A stretch of 64,000 nucleotides of DNA from Sandaracinobacteroides sp041675905 (GTDB taxonomy: Bacteria > Pseudomonadota > Alphaproteobacteria > Sphingomonadales > Sphingomonadaceae), in NCBI GenBank assembly GCA_041675905.1, contig JBAYSX010000005.1:68568-132567 (forward strand), written 5' to 3'. The notes under the pieces were generated by a model. The model saw only the letters and a program-made list of their open reading frames with translations, was not told the DNA's origin and searched no databases. The position numbers were made by a program, and so were the translations under genes. Shown here piece after piece: positions 49,529 to 58,996 of the stretch (positions are counted from its first letter, which is position 1; the number at the start of each line of letters is the position of its first letter).

Positions 49529-52500
49529 TGCGGCCGGAGGCGGACATGCCGGAACAACCGATGGACGCCGCGCCGCCGCGCCGCTGGTGGCGCTGGCTGA
49601 TCCTGCTGCTGGTGGCGGTGCCGCTGCTGCTGGCGGTGCTCGTGCCGTCCATTCTGTGGTTCGTGGCCGAAACCCCGCGCGGGCGGGCGTTCGTCGCGCG
49701 GCAGGTGTCGGCGCTGACGCTGGAATCGGGTCTGCATTTCGAGGTCGGGCGGATCGACGGCAGCCTGTTGTCGGCATTCACCCTGCAGGACGTGACGGTT
49801 TACGATCTGGATGGCGCATTCGCGGTCATTCCGGTGGCGCATGCGCAATGGCAGCCGATGGCACTGTTGGGAGGAAGAATCGCGTTCGACAGCGTCGACG
49901 TGCCACAAGCACGACTGTTGCGAATCTGGCGGTTGAATCCCGGGGACCCGGATGCGCCATTGCTGCCGGACATCAATCTGCGCATTGGCCGGATCGAACT
50001 CGCCCGCCTTGAACTGGCGGAGGGCGTGGCCGGCAACGCCGATGTGGTGACGGCGCTGGGCCGGGCGGAAATCACCGACGGGCAATTATTGCTGGATGTG
50101 CAGGCAGGCACAGCCAGCGGCGACCGGCTGGCGTTGTTGCTGGACGCCGCGCCGGACGATGACCGTTTCGATCTGAGCGCCGATGTGCGCGCGCCCGCCG
50201 GCGGCCTTGCGGCGCGGCTGGGCGGCTTGCCGCAGGGCGTGTCGGCGCAGGCGTCGGGGGCGGGCACCTGGTCCGACTGGCGCGGGCAGTTGGTCGCAGA
50301 TGTGCTCAATCCGGAAGGCGGCTCGGTGCGCGTTGCGGAACTGGCCATTCTGGCCGATTCGGGCCGGTTTCGCCTGCAGGGCGAGCTGACGCCGGCGGCG
50401 CTGCTGCCGGAGTCGGCGCGATCCATGGTGCAGCCGGCGCTGGGTATTGACGCCAGCGCGGTGCAGGACGGCGATCGCTATAGTCTGGAATTCACCGCCG
50501 CCTCCACCGCGCTGGTGGTGACGGGAAGTGGCGGCGTCGATCTGCAGGCGAGCAGACTGGACGATGTGGTGGTGAACGCCGCGGTACGCCGCCCTGAACT
50601 GGTCCATCCGCGATTGTCGGGCACGGGGATACGCATCGGATTGACGGCCGGCGGACCCTTGCGTCGCCCGGAACTGGCGTGGACGGCGACCGCCGACAGC
50701 ATACGCTTTCGCGGTGAGGACGGCGAGCCGATGGGCGTCGATCATCTCGCCATATCCGGCCAGTTGCGGCTGGCGGATGCGGAACAGCCGCTGGCCACGG
50801 ATTTTGTCGCCCGCATTGGCCGGGTGTCGGGCCTGCCGGAACAGACGGCGGAAATGCTGGAGAATCCGGAAATTTCCGGCACGATCAGCCTGGTCGACGG
50901 CGCGGTGCAGCTGACGGCGCTGGATGCGCGCACGACACAACTGGCGGCGACCGGTGATGGCGCGATGCTGGCCGACGGGCGGCTGACGGCAAGCCTGGAT
51001 GTTCGCGTGGCGCGGTACGAACTGCCGCAACTGGGTGCGATTCTTGCCGAAGCGCGGCTGAACCTCGCGCGGCCCCCGGAAGGTGCGCTGACATTGGACG
51101 GGCGCTTCACCGGTCGCGCGCTCGATCTGACGAGCGAGGGAGTCGAAAATTTCCTCGGCGGGTTGCCGGAAATCACGGGACGTTTCCGCGTGGCCGGGGA
51201 CGGGCGCATTCTGGTCGATCAGACGCGATTACGTAGCCCCAAACTGAATTTCGCCAATGCGACCGCCAGCTACGACCCGGCTGGCGGTCGTTTTACGTTG
51301 AATGCGGCTGGCAGTAGCACGGATTACGGACCGGTTGCGATTGCGGCGTCGGGCACGGCAGATGCGCCGCGCGCAACAGTTACGCTTGCCAGGCCCGGCT
51401 TCGGCATTGGTCTGGAAAATGTCGTCGCAGAGATCACGCCGGTCGAAGAAGGATTTGGCATCGTCACCCGTGGCGAGAGTTCGCAAGGGCCACTGATGGC
51501 GCGCGTGCGATTGCATACGGGTCAGGATGAACCGATGGCGATTGTGCTTGAACGCGCGACGCTGGCCGGGATCGAGGCGCGCGGGCAACTGGTGCAAACT
51601 GCCGCCGGGCCGTTCGGCGGCCGGATTCTGGTGGATGGGCGCGGCCTCGAAATGGTGTTCGATCTGTCGGCGCGGGGCGAATTCCAGCGCATCGTCGGGC
51701 GGCTGTCCGCCTGGAATGCCCGCCTGCCGCTGGGACCGCCGCTGGCGATTGCCGAAGGTCAGGGGCAAATCGAGATTGTCCTGTTGCCCGACCGGCCGAC
51801 GATTGTCGGCGATTTCGATCTGAAAAATGTGCGGCGCGGCGATCTGGTGATCTCGACGGCGACCGGCCGGTTCGATCTGGCCGGCGCGGATGGGCGCGGC
51901 AGCGTGAAGTTTTCCGGCAAGCGCGGCGACGGCAAGGCTTTCGCGGCGACCGCTGGCGTGCGTTCCGTGCCGCGCGGTTATGCCATCAGCTTCAATGGCA
52001 CGGTGGGCATTAATCCGTTGAAGCTGGAGCGCCCTGCGCTGCTGGTGCGGCAGGAGGATGGCTGGTGGTTGCGGCCCGCACGGCTGGTGTTGCCAAAGGG
52101 AACGGTCGATGTTGGCGGCAGCTGGGGCCGTTTGCGTGAGGCGCGGCTGCAACTGAATGCGGTCGATCTGGCGACCATCGACAGTTTCGGCGGCGGACTC
52201 GGACTTGGGGGTACGGTGTCGGGTCAGGTGGCGGTACGCATGGTGGCGAATGCGCCCGTGCCGCAAGGAGAGGTGAACCTCCGCATCGACAAATTGACCC
52301 GCGCCAGCCTGACCGGCGTTTCCGCGCCCGTCGATATGGTGCTGCAAGGCCACTCCACCGGCGACGGCCTGGCTTTGGGCGGACGTATCCTGTGGCGGAA
52401 CAATAATCTGGGCCGCATTGTCGTGCGCATCACGCCCGGCGCCGGCGAGGATATGACGGCGCGCTTCCTCGCCGGCGAACTGGCCGGCGGCGTCCGCTAT

Positions 52501-53742
52501 AATGGCCCGGTCGAGCCCTTATGGGCGCTGTTCGCCCCGGAAGGGCAGGAACTGAAAGGCGCGGTCGCCATTGGCGTGGATTTTGCTGGCACAGTCGCTG
52601 ATCCGAGACTGTCGGGCGTCGCGCGCGGCACAGCGCTGGTCTATCGCAATGCCGATTGGGGCACGACAATTTCCGATATCGGCTTTGACGGGCGTTTCAA
52701 TGGTCCATATTTCCATCTGCAACGGCTGTCGGCCAGGGCCGGCAATGGAACAATTACGGGTCAGGGCCAGGTCAATTTGTCCGCCGGTGATGCGCGGCGG
52801 ATGAATATCGGTCTGCAATTCAACCGCGCGAAGCTGGCCGATTCGGATATCGCCGAAGCCACCATCTCCGGTCCGCTGCACTTGCGCGGCCAGGGCAGCG
52901 AGATGGCGATTGACGGCCAGTTGAAGGTGGATTCGGCGCGTTATCTGGTGGCCCCGGTGCAATCGGCGGAAGTGCCGGTACTGAAAGTGCGCCGGGCGGG
53001 GAATTTCGCCCCGACGGCCACCGCGCCGTCGCTGCTCTCCGGTATCGCGCTGAACATCGACATCACGTCTGACGACCGCATCCGTATCGAGGGGATGGGG
53101 CTGGACAGCTACTGGCGCGCCAACGTGCGGGTGCGCGGCACGGCGGCCAACCCGCGGATGCTGGGCGACGCGACGCTCAGCAAGGGTGAATTTGTTTTCG
53201 CCAGCAGCGATTTCAACATCACCAATGGTCATGTCACGTTCAATGGCGCGCCGATGGAAAGCGCCATCAACATTCAGGCGCAAACCCGGGCACAGGATGT
53301 GACCGCCTATGTCCGGATCGCAGGCACAGCCGCCCGCCCGCAGATCAGCTTCAGTTCCACGCCGAGCCTGCCGGAAGATGAAATCCTGTCGCGATTGCTG
53401 TTTGGCGCATCGGTCGCCGATTTGTCCGTTACCGAAGCAGTGCAACTGGCCAGTGCAGTTGCCGGTCTGCGCAGCGGACTGGATACCATGGGCAAAATCC
53501 GCCGTTCGGTGGGCGTGGACCGGTTGCGGCTGGTGGGTGATAATACCGAAAATGGCATGGGCACCGGCCTCGCCGTTGGCAAGCGGATCACCAAAAACCT
53601 CTACGCCGAGGTGCTGACGGACAGCAGCGGCCATACGCTGACCACCTTGCAATGGACGCTTTCCCGTCTGTGGAGCCTGATCGCCGAGGTGTCGAGCATC
53701 GGCGGGGCTTCTGCCAATGCGCGCTATCAGAAGGACTATTAG
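49528..53742 (+). CDS. tamB: TamB-like translocation/assembly module protein
   Basis: A 1404-residue protein with one N-terminal membrane anchor (WWRWLILLLVAVPLLLAVLV), a very long stretch of beta-strand repeats, and the conserved C-terminal TamB (DUF490) domain with RLRLVGDNTENGMGTGLAVG and the end SANARYQKDY. TamB-like proteins form a hydrophobic groove across the periplasm. The ATG overlaps the tamA stop by one base, as expected for a coupled tamAB operon. Full length for the family in alphaproteobacteria. Confidence 0.93.
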   Translation: MRPEADMPEQPMDAAPPRRWWRWLILLLVAVPLLLAVLVPSILWFVAETPRGRAFVARQVSALTLESGLHFEVGRIDGSLLSAFTLQDVTVYDLDGAFAVIPVAHAQWQPMALLGGRIAFDSVDVPQARLLRIWRLNPGDPDAPLLPDINLRIGRIELARLELAEGVAGNADVVTALGRAEITDGQLLLDVQAGTASGDRLALLLDAAPDDDRFDLSADVRAPAGGLAARLGGLPQGVSAQASGAGTWSDWRGQLVADVLNPEGGSVRVAELAILADSGRFRLQGELTPAALLPESARSMVQPALGIDASAVQDGDRYSLEFTAASTALVVTGSGGVDLQASRLDDVVVNAAVRRPELVHPRLSGTGIRIGLTAGGPLRRPELAWTATADSIRFRGEDGEPMGVDHLAISGQLRLADAEQPLATDFVARIGRVSGLPEQTAEMLENPEISGTISLVDGAVQLTALDARTTQLAATGDGAMLADGRLTASLDVRVARYELPQLGAILAEARLNLARPPEGALTLDGRFTGRALDLTSEGVENFLGGLPEITGRFRVAGDGRILVDQTRLRSPKLNFANATASYDPAGGRFTLNAAGSSTDYGPVAIAASGTADAPRATVTLARPGFGIGLENVVAEITPVEEGFGIVTRGESSQGPLMARVRLHTGQDEPMAIVLERATLAGIEARGQLVQTAAGPFGGRILVDGRGLEMVFDLSARGEFQRIVGRLSAWNARLPLGPPLAIAEGQGQIEIVLLPDRPTIVGDFDLKNVRRGDLVISTATGRFDLAGADGRGSVKFSGKRGDGKAFAATAGVRSVPRGYAISFNGTVGINPLKLERPALLVRQEDGWWLRPARLVLPKGTVDVGGSWGRLREARLQLNAVDLATIDSFGGGLGLGGTVSGQVAVRMVANAPVPQGEVNLRIDKLTRASLTGVSAPVDMVLQGHSTGDGLALGGRILWRNNNLGRIVVRITPGAGEDMTARFLAGELAGGVRYNGPVEPLWALFAPEGQELKGAVAIGVDFAGTVADPRLSGVARGTALVYRNADWGTTISDIGFDGRFNGPYFHLQRLSARAGNGTITGQGQVNLSAGDARRMNIGLQFNRAKLADSDIAEATISGPLHLRGQGSEMAIDGQLKVDSARYLVAPVQSAEVPVLKVRRAGNFAPTATAPSLLSGIALNIDITSDDRIRIEGMGLDSYWRANVRVRGTAANPRMLGDATLSKGEFVFASSDFNITNGHVTFNGAPMESAINIQAQTRAQDVTAYVRIAGTAARPQISFSSTPSLPEDEILSRLLFGASVADLSVTEAVQLASAVAGLRSGLDTMGKIRRSVGVDRLRLVGDNTENGMGTGLAVGKRITKNLYAEVLTDSSGHTLTTLQWTLSRLWSLIAEVSSIGGASANARYQKDY

Positions 53743-53836
53743 TGCGCTGAAAATTTTCGCGGAGCGCCCATCCCCATTGACGGCGCACGGGCGAACACAC
53801 ATAGCGCAAAAATATCCGCGGCGTTGAAGGTCGGCC

Positions 53837-54034
53837 ATGAGCGAGGAGGAATTGCGGGCAAGGCTGCATGCGCTGATCGAGGAGCATCGCGATCTTTCCG
53901 CCACCATTGACGCGCTGAGTCGTCCGCCCGCTGTCGACGCCTTGCGGCTGCAGCGGTTGAAACGTCAGAAGCTGCGCGTGAAGGACGAGATCGCGGCCCT
54001 TACCGATCTTTTGATCCCGGACATTATCGCCTGA
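53837..54034 (+). CDS. YdcH-like small protein (DUF465)
   Basis: A 65-residue helical-hairpin protein: LRARLHALIEEHRDLSATID, then RLQRLKRQKLRVKDEIAALT. This pattern is the DUF465/YdcH family, small coiled-coil proteins of unknown function widespread in proteobacteria. The 94-base gap from tamB has no other gene. Confidence 0.85.
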   Translation: MSEEELRARLHALIEEHRDLSATIDALSRPPAVDALRLQRLKRQKLRVKDEIAALTDLLIPDIIA

Positions 54035-54073
54035 CAGCATTTCCTTTGTGTGCTGATGACCTAAAGAGGGTGG

Positions 54074-55393
54074 ATGAAACAACAGACCGTGCGGCGTAAT
54101 TGGGGCGACACCATCCGTCCCTGGTTCAAACCCGGCCCTGTGGGAGCCTTGCTGCTCGGCCTGTCTTCGGGTGCGCCGTTCGCGATGATCGCCGCAACGC
54201 TGACAACGCGCCTCGCGGAGGCCGGGATCGACAAAAGGCTGGTGACCGCGTTCACGCTGACCTTTTTGCTGTATAATTTCAAATTTCTGTGGGCCCCGCT
54301 TATCGACCGCGCCAAGATTCCTGTTCTTGCCCGGCGTATCGGCCAGCGGCGGGCATGGCTGCTGGTGATCGGCATCGGCGTGATGGCGTCGATCATCTGG
54401 CTCGGCTCCATAGACCCTGTTACGCATATTGAACGGGTCGTGGCGGCGGCGCTGCTGACGGCCTTTTTCGGCGCAAGCTATGATATTGTGATCGACGCTT
54501 TCCGCATCGAGAGCCTGAAAAAGGATGAACTGGGCGTCGGTTCGGGCATGAGTCAATATGGCTGGCGGCTGGGGGCTGCCGGCGCGGGTGCGCTGGCGCT
54601 GTTTATGGCCGAACGTGCCGGGTGGAGTGCTGCCTATACGGCGTCGGCGATGTTCGCCTTGCCGGCGCTTGTAGCCGCTGCGATGCTCGGGGAACCGAAA
54701 CGTCATGAGGCGATGATCTCGACAGCAGCGATGCCGCGCGGGTTCAGGGCGGTGCGCTCGGCCGTAGTGGAACCGCTCGCCGATTTTTTGTCCCGGCCCG
54801 GCGCCTGGCTCGTGCTGCTGTTTATTTTGGTCCACAAGCTTGGCGATACGATCGCCAATCTGTCGTTGCGGCTGTTGTTCGCCGATCTCGGCTTTTCAAA
54901 AGATGAAATCGCCGCCTGGGATGTCGGCCTTGGCCTGGTGGCGACGCTGGCGGGCATTTTTGTTGGTGGCATTGTCTATGCGCGGCTGGGGATGATGCGG
55001 GCGGTGATGGTGAGCCTGATCCTGATGGCTGTCACCAATCTCGGCTTTGCGGCGCTGGCCTGGATCGGCCATTCGAGCCTCGCGATGGGCCTGGCGGTGG
55101 GCTTCGAGAATTTCGCCAGCGGCATCGGCGGGGTGGCGGTGGTCGCTTATCTGTCGTGGCTGTGCGACTTGCGCTTTACGGCAACACAATTTGCGCTTCT
55201 GTCAGCGATGGCGTCGATTCTCGGTCGTTTTGTGCAGGGAACGACGGCGGGAGCATTGATCGAGGCGCTGGGCTATGTTCAATTCTATCTCCTGACGACG
55301 CTGCTGGCGTTGCCGGGTATTTTACTGTTCCGCATGTTGATGATGCGGATGAGCGATGCCGAACCGGAGACAGCCGCCTCGCAATCGTCATGA
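54074..55393 (+). CDS. MFS permease, AmpG-like
   Basis: A 439-residue major-facilitator protein with about twelve membrane segments. Features shared with AmpG-type muropeptide permeases are the opening LLLGLSSGAPFAMIAATLTT, WAPLIDRAKIPVLARRIGQR and the SYDIVIDAFRIESLKKDELG loop with conserved acidic residues. AmpG imports anhydromuropeptides for cell-wall recycling, but the family is broad and the substrate here is not proven. The ATG follows AGAGGGTGG. No beta-lactamase or AmpD gene is adjacent. Confidence 0.85.
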   Translation: MKQQTVRRNWGDTIRPWFKPGPVGALLLGLSSGAPFAMIAATLTTRLAEAGIDKRLVTAFTLTFLLYNFKFLWAPLIDRAKIPVLARRIGQRRAWLLVIGIGVMASIIWLGSIDPVTHIERVVAAALLTAFFGASYDIVIDAFRIESLKKDELGVGSGMSQYGWRLGAAGAGALALFMAERAGWSAAYTASAMFALPALVAAAMLGEPKRHEAMISTAAMPRGFRAVRSAVVEPLADFLSRPGAWLVLLFILVHKLGDTIANLSLRLLFADLGFSKDEIAAWDVGLGLVATLAGIFVGGIVYARLGMMRAVMVSLILMAVTNLGFAALAWIGHSSLAMGLAVGFENFASGIGGVAVVAYLSWLCDLRFTATQFALLSAMASILGRFVQGTTAGALIEALGYVQFYLLTTLLALPGILLFRMLMMRMSDAEPETAASQSS

Positions 55394-55445
55394 AACGTCG
55401 ATATGGCGCCGGAACGGCACGATCCGACAAACGGGAACATGACTG

Positions 55446-56297
55446 ATGATTTTGCAGGAAGTGGCATCGACGGCATTAACCCCGCAGCTTTTGACCCGGC
55501 AACCGCACCTGCACCGGCAGGGCCGGCTGGAAGTGCGAATCGCCGCCAGCGAAGAGGAAATCGTGGCGGCCCAGGCGCTGCGCTATGAAATTTTCTTTGA
55601 GGAAATGGGCGCAGCCGCACCACCTGTCGCGCGTGCCAGCAGCCGCGATATCGACCCGCATGACGAGATTTGCGATCATCTGCTGGTGATCGACCATGGC
55701 CCGGAAGAAGAACCTTTCGCCTATCCCTGCGTTGTCGGAACCTATCGTCTGCTGCGGCAACTGGTCGCGGAGCGCAGTGGCGGTTTTTATTCCGCCGGCG
55801 AATATGATCTGACGCCCTTGCTGGAAAGCAGCGCCCGCACCGGGCAATTGCTGGAACTGGGGCGCTCCTGTGTTGCGGCGGCGCATCGCAACAGCACCAC
55901 GATCAGCCTGTTGTGGCGCGGTATCGCCTCCTATTTGCGCGCACACCATATCGGCACGCTGTTCGGCTGCGCGTCTTTCCACGGCACCGATCCGCAGGTG
56001 CATTCCGCCGAGCTCTCCTTGCTGGCGCAGGAACATCTGGCGCCGCCGCATCTGCGCGCCCGCGCGCTGGACTATGTGCCGCTGGATATCCTTGCACCCG
56101 GCAGTTACGATATGCGCGCCGCCGCCCGCGCGTTGCCGCCGCTCATCAAGGGTTATTTGCGTGTGGGAGCAACCGTGGGGGATGGCGCGTTTATCGATCG
56201 TCAGTTCAATACCGTCGATGTGTTTGTCGTGATGCCGGTGGAAGCCATTACACGCCGTTATCTCGACCGTTTCACCAGCAATCCCGATTGCAACTAG
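55446..56297 (+). CDS. OlsB-like N-acyltransferase (GNAT fold)
   Basis: A 283-residue acyltransferase similar to L-ornithine N-alpha-acyltransferase (OlsB): RLEVRIAASEEEIVAAQALR, YEIFFEEMG, DHLLVIDHG, VVGTYRLLRQ, ELGRSCV and GYLRVGATVGDGAFIDRQFN. OlsB moves a 3-hydroxyacyl group from acyl carrier protein to ornithine, the first step of ornithine-lipid synthesis; relatives make other aminolipids. OlsA is not in the window, so the product is not settled. It lies 52 bases after the MFS gene on the same strand. Confidence 0.85.
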   Translation: MILQEVASTALTPQLLTRQPHLHRQGRLEVRIAASEEEIVAAQALRYEIFFEEMGAAAPPVARASSRDIDPHDEICDHLLVIDHGPEEEPFAYPCVVGTYRLLRQLVAERSGGFYSAGEYDLTPLLESSARTGQLLELGRSCVAAAHRNSTTISLLWRGIASYLRAHHIGTLFGCASFHGTDPQVHSAELSLLAQEHLAPPHLRARALDYVPLDILAPGSYDMRAAARALPPLIKGYLRVGATVGDGAFIDRQFNTVDVFVVMPVEAITRRYLDRFTSNPDCN

Positions 56298-56338
56298 CTT
56301 CCGGATTTCGTGGCCGCATAGCCGAAACGCTCCCCGAT

Positions 56339-57028
56339 ATGATCCAGGTGGGGGAGCGCTGGCTGCCTCTGGAGTTTGTACCCCATGCGCGGGCACGGCG
56401 GGTCGCGCTGCGCCTGTGTCCGGCGCGCCGCGCCGTGCGACTGACCATGCCGCCGCGCACCGGCACGGCGCGGGCCATGGCGTTCGCGCAGTCGCAACAG
56501 ACGTGGCTGGAACAGCAGGCGGCGCGACGCTTGCCGCCGCCGGCTCCCTTTCAGCCGGGCGGGGTAATATTGTTTCGCGGCGCGGATCTGAAGCTGACGG
56601 CAGGCAAAGGGCGCAGCGTCCTTTTCGCCCATGGCCAACTGGCGGTGCCCGGAAATGCTGACGCCTTCGCTGGACGCGTGCGGCGGTTTTTGGCAGCCGA
56701 GGCGCGGCGCTTGCTGACAGCGGAAACGCAGATGCTGGCGGCGACGGTTGGCCGTAACGATGTGCAGGTGCGGCTGGGCGATCCCGCCAGCCGCTGGGGC
56801 AGTTGTTCGGCAAGTGGCCATATCGCCTATAGCTGGCGGCTGGTGCTGGCCCCCGATTTCGTGCGGCAGGCGGTCGTCGCGCATGAAGTGGCGCATCTGG
56901 TCGAACATCATCACGGCGCGGCCTTTTGGGCTCTGGCGACGGAATTGCTGGGCACCTCGCATCAACCGGCGAAAGCCTGGCTCTCGGCCCATGGTCCGTT
57001 GCTTTTTGCGCAGGGTGCGGTGCGCTGA
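56339..57028 (+). CDS. YgjP-like M48-type metallopeptidase
   Basis: A 229-residue protein with the zinc motif HEVAH (182-186) followed by EHHHGAAFW, where a further His could be the third ligand, and the upstream RWGSCSASGHIAYSWRLVLA typical of the YgjP/SprT-like group. It is predicted to be a soluble metal-dependent peptidase; the substrate is unknown. ATG 56339 is chosen, but it has no good Shine-Dalgarno, and a TTG about 50 bases earlier could be used. Its stop is four bases from the convergent prmA stop. Confidence 0.88.
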   Translation: MIQVGERWLPLEFVPHARARRVALRLCPARRAVRLTMPPRTGTARAMAFAQSQQTWLEQQAARRLPPPAPFQPGGVILFRGADLKLTAGKGRSVLFAHGQLAVPGNADAFAGRVRRFLAAEARRLLTAETQMLAATVGRNDVQVRLGDPASRWGSCSASGHIAYSWRLVLAPDFVRQAVVAHEVAHLVEHHHGAAFWALATELLGTSHQPAKAWLSAHGPLLFAQGAVR

Positions 57029-57032
57029 CCGG

Positions 57033-58001
57033 CTACAGGCTGTCGATTTTCCAGCCACGATTGGCGGCTTCGCGCCGCCCGCCGCGCATGGCGGAGCGGC
57101 GGCTGGCGGGTTTGACCTTGCGAAACACCAGCACCGGCCATTCAGCACGGGGAGAGCGCGCCACCAATCGGAGGCCGCGCGCACTATAGGCGGAAATGAG
57201 CTTTTGCGCCTGGGGTTGCAGCAATCCGGCCAGAATCAATGTGCCGCCTTTGGCGACGACAGATGAAAGGGACGGTGCAAGCGCCGCCAGGGGCCCGGCG
57301 AGGATGTTGGCGAACACCAGATCATAAGGGGCGCGACCCAGGATCAGCGGATGTTCGACGCCGGGGGCCGTCATCAGGGCGATATGGCCGGCGCGATGGC
57401 CTGCGGGGATATGATTGATGCGGGCGTTTTCGCGGGCGACGTGAACCGCCACAGGATCGAGGTCGGCGGCGGTCAGCCGGGCGCGCGGGTGCAGGCGACG
57501 GGCGGCAAATGCCAGCAGGCCGCTGCCGGTGCCGACATCGAGAATGTTGGCGGCGGGGCGGAGTCGCGCGGTGCGGGCGGCGGCGGCGATGCAGCCGGCG
57601 GTGGTGGCGTGCTGACCGGTGCCAAAGGCCAGACCGGCGTCGATACGGATAGGCCATTGGCCGGGCCGCGACTCGCCGCGATGTTCCCGGGCATGGATAT
57701 GAAAACGCCCGATATCGACCGGCTCCAGCCCAATTTGCGACAATGTTACCCAGTCCGCATCGGCGACGGTTTCGGTTTCCGGCGCCGTGACGGTCGATGG
57801 CGCAAGCGCTGCCAGCGCCCGCAACAGCCCATCATCCGGAGGCGCCTGGGTCCACATCTGCAACTCCCAGCCTGCCGCATTCTCCATCGCGACAAGGGTA
57901 GGCATCGGCTCGACATCGCCGAGCGGTGAGTCGGCGAGCGCCGCCGCATCGGCTTCGGCGCGGGTGCAGGAAATACGGGTCAGATAATGCGGGTCGACCA
58001 T
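57033..58001 (-). CDS. prmA: Ribosomal protein L11 methyltransferase
   Basis: A 322-residue SAM-dependent methyltransferase that modifies ribosomal protein L11. Seen are GLAFGTGQHATT (123-134), the SAM motif LDVGTGSGLLAF (154-165), AADLDPVAVHVARENARIN and the ANILAGPL active-site region (231-238). The C-terminal ~25 residues are basic (RRSAMRGGRREAANRGW), an extension beyond the usual end. ATG 58001 is chosen; the frame extends to 58262 across the sdh promoter region. Divergent from sdhC. Confidence 0.93.
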   Translation of the reverse strand: MVDPHYLTRISCTRAEADAAALADSPLGDVEPMPTLVAMENAAGWELQMWTQAPPDDGLLRALAALAPSTVTAPETETVADADWVTLSQIGLEPVDIGRFHIHAREHRGESRPGQWPIRIDAGLAFGTGQHATTAGCIAAAARTARLRPAANILDVGTGSGLLAFAARRLHPRARLTAADLDPVAVHVARENARINHIPAGHRAGHIALMTAPGVEHPLILGRAPYDLVFANILAGPLAALAPSLSSVVAKGGTLILAGLLQPQAQKLISAYSARGLRLVARSPRAEWPVLVFRKVKPASRRSAMRGGRREAANRGWKIDSL

Positions 58002-58105
58002 GGCTGCCTGTGGCGTTTTCGGGGCACAGCTGTCAAATTGCATAACAGCTGAAACCGCGCCGGACTTGTGCGCGCGGCAGATTTCGCTATGAGCGTTGCA
58101 TGATA

Positions 58106-58129
58106 GCCGGAAAGTTTCTGCTTTCCGGC
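58106..58129 (+). promoter_or_regulatory. Stem-loop in the sdhC leader
   Basis: GCCGGAAAG (58106-58114) pairs perfectly with 58121-58129 across a six-base loop, about 80-100 bases upstream of the sdhC start and between the divergent prmA and sdhC genes. It could be an attenuator or mRNA stabiliser in the leader of the TCA operon, or chance. No T-run follows. Confidence 0.35.
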
Positions 58130-58206
58130 GTACCGGCTTTTCCGGATGGACTCCGCCTGATATCGCGTGCCCGTCCGCAGACAATGGGGGAATGGAGGCT
58201 TTCGCA

Positions 58207-58599
58207 ATGGGCCAGAACCGACCGTTATCACCGCATCTTTCCATCTGGAAATGGCGTGTCAATATGGCCGCCTCGATCTTTCACCGCGTATCCGGGCATG
58301 CGCTGGCCTTTGCCGGCGTATTGATGCTGTGCTGGTGGCTGGCGGCGGCCGCCACATCGCCGGAAGCCTATGAAACCTTCCTCGGCTTCGCCAACAGCTG
58401 GCTGGGCCTGGTGATGCTGATCGGTCTCACATGGTCCCTCTTCCAGCATCTGTGCTCCGGCATCCGCCATCTGGTCATGGATACCGGCCGGGGCTATTCC
58501 CTGAGCGTACTGAAAATGTCCGCCACCTGGGTGTTCGCGGTGGCGGCCCTGCTCACCATTCTGGTGTGGGCATATATTCTGCTTGGAAGGGGGGCCTGA
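58207..58599 (+). CDS. sdhC: Succinate dehydrogenase cytochrome b556 subunit
   Basis: A 130-residue membrane subunit with three helices. It has PLSPHLSIWKWRVNMAASIF, the SIFHRVSGHAL quinone/heme region (Ser and Arg conserved), and the heme-ligand His in HLCSGIRHLVMD. It anchors SdhAB to the inner membrane and helps bind ubiquinone. ATG 58207 follows GGAGG by about eight bases. First gene of sdhCDAB; sdhD starts two bases after its stop. Confidence 0.95.
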   Translation: MGQNRPLSPHLSIWKWRVNMAASIFHRVSGHALAFAGVLMLCWWLAAAATSPEAYETFLGFANSWLGLVMLIGLTWSLFQHLCSGIRHLVMDTGRGYSLSVLKMSATWVFAVAALLTILVWAYILLGRGA

Positions 58600-58600
58600 C

Positions 58601-58993
58601 ATGGCTTCGCGGTTTACGAGCGGCACGGGGCTAAAAAAGGTCCGTGGCCTGGGTTCAGCCAAATCCGGCGTGCATCACTGGTGGTTGCAGCGGGTAACGG
58701 CGGTGGGCAATTTCGTCCTTGCCCTCTGGTTCCTTGTGTCGCTGCTGCTGTTGCCGGCGCTCGACTATGCGACCGTGATTTCCTGGATCGCCCAGCCGCT
58801 GGTGGCGGTGCCCCTGGCCCTGCTCGTTATCAGTGTCTTCTGGCATTTCCGTCTCGGCGTACAGGTAATGATCGAGGATTATGTGCATGATGGTGGCTTG
58901 CGCACCCTCTCGTTGATTGCCCTTACTTTTTACACGGTCCTGACGGCGGCGACGGCACTGTTCGCCATCGTCAAGATCGCGCTTGGAGCCTGA
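58601..58993 (+). CDS. sdhD: Succinate dehydrogenase membrane anchor subunit
   Basis: A 130-residue protein with three membrane helices: GVHHWWLQRVTAVGNFVLAL, then a second segment and HFRLGVQVMIEDYVHDGG, which carries the heme-ligand His and the conserved Asp-Tyr pair near the quinone site. With SdhC it holds the complex II heme b. It starts two bases after sdhC and is followed by sdhA after three bases. Confidence 0.95.
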   Translation: MASRFTSGTGLKKVRGLGSAKSGVHHWWLQRVTAVGNFVLALWFLVSLLLLPALDYATVISWIAQPLVAVPLALLVISVFWHFRLGVQVMIEDYVHDGGLRTLSLIALTFYTVLTAATALFAIVKIALGA

Positions 58994-58996
58994 TTG

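Noticed and set aside
48197..49777. 526-codon minus-strand frame across tamA/tamB
   Set aside because: Low-complexity Pro/Ala/Arg composition and full overlap with tamA show that it is not a gene.
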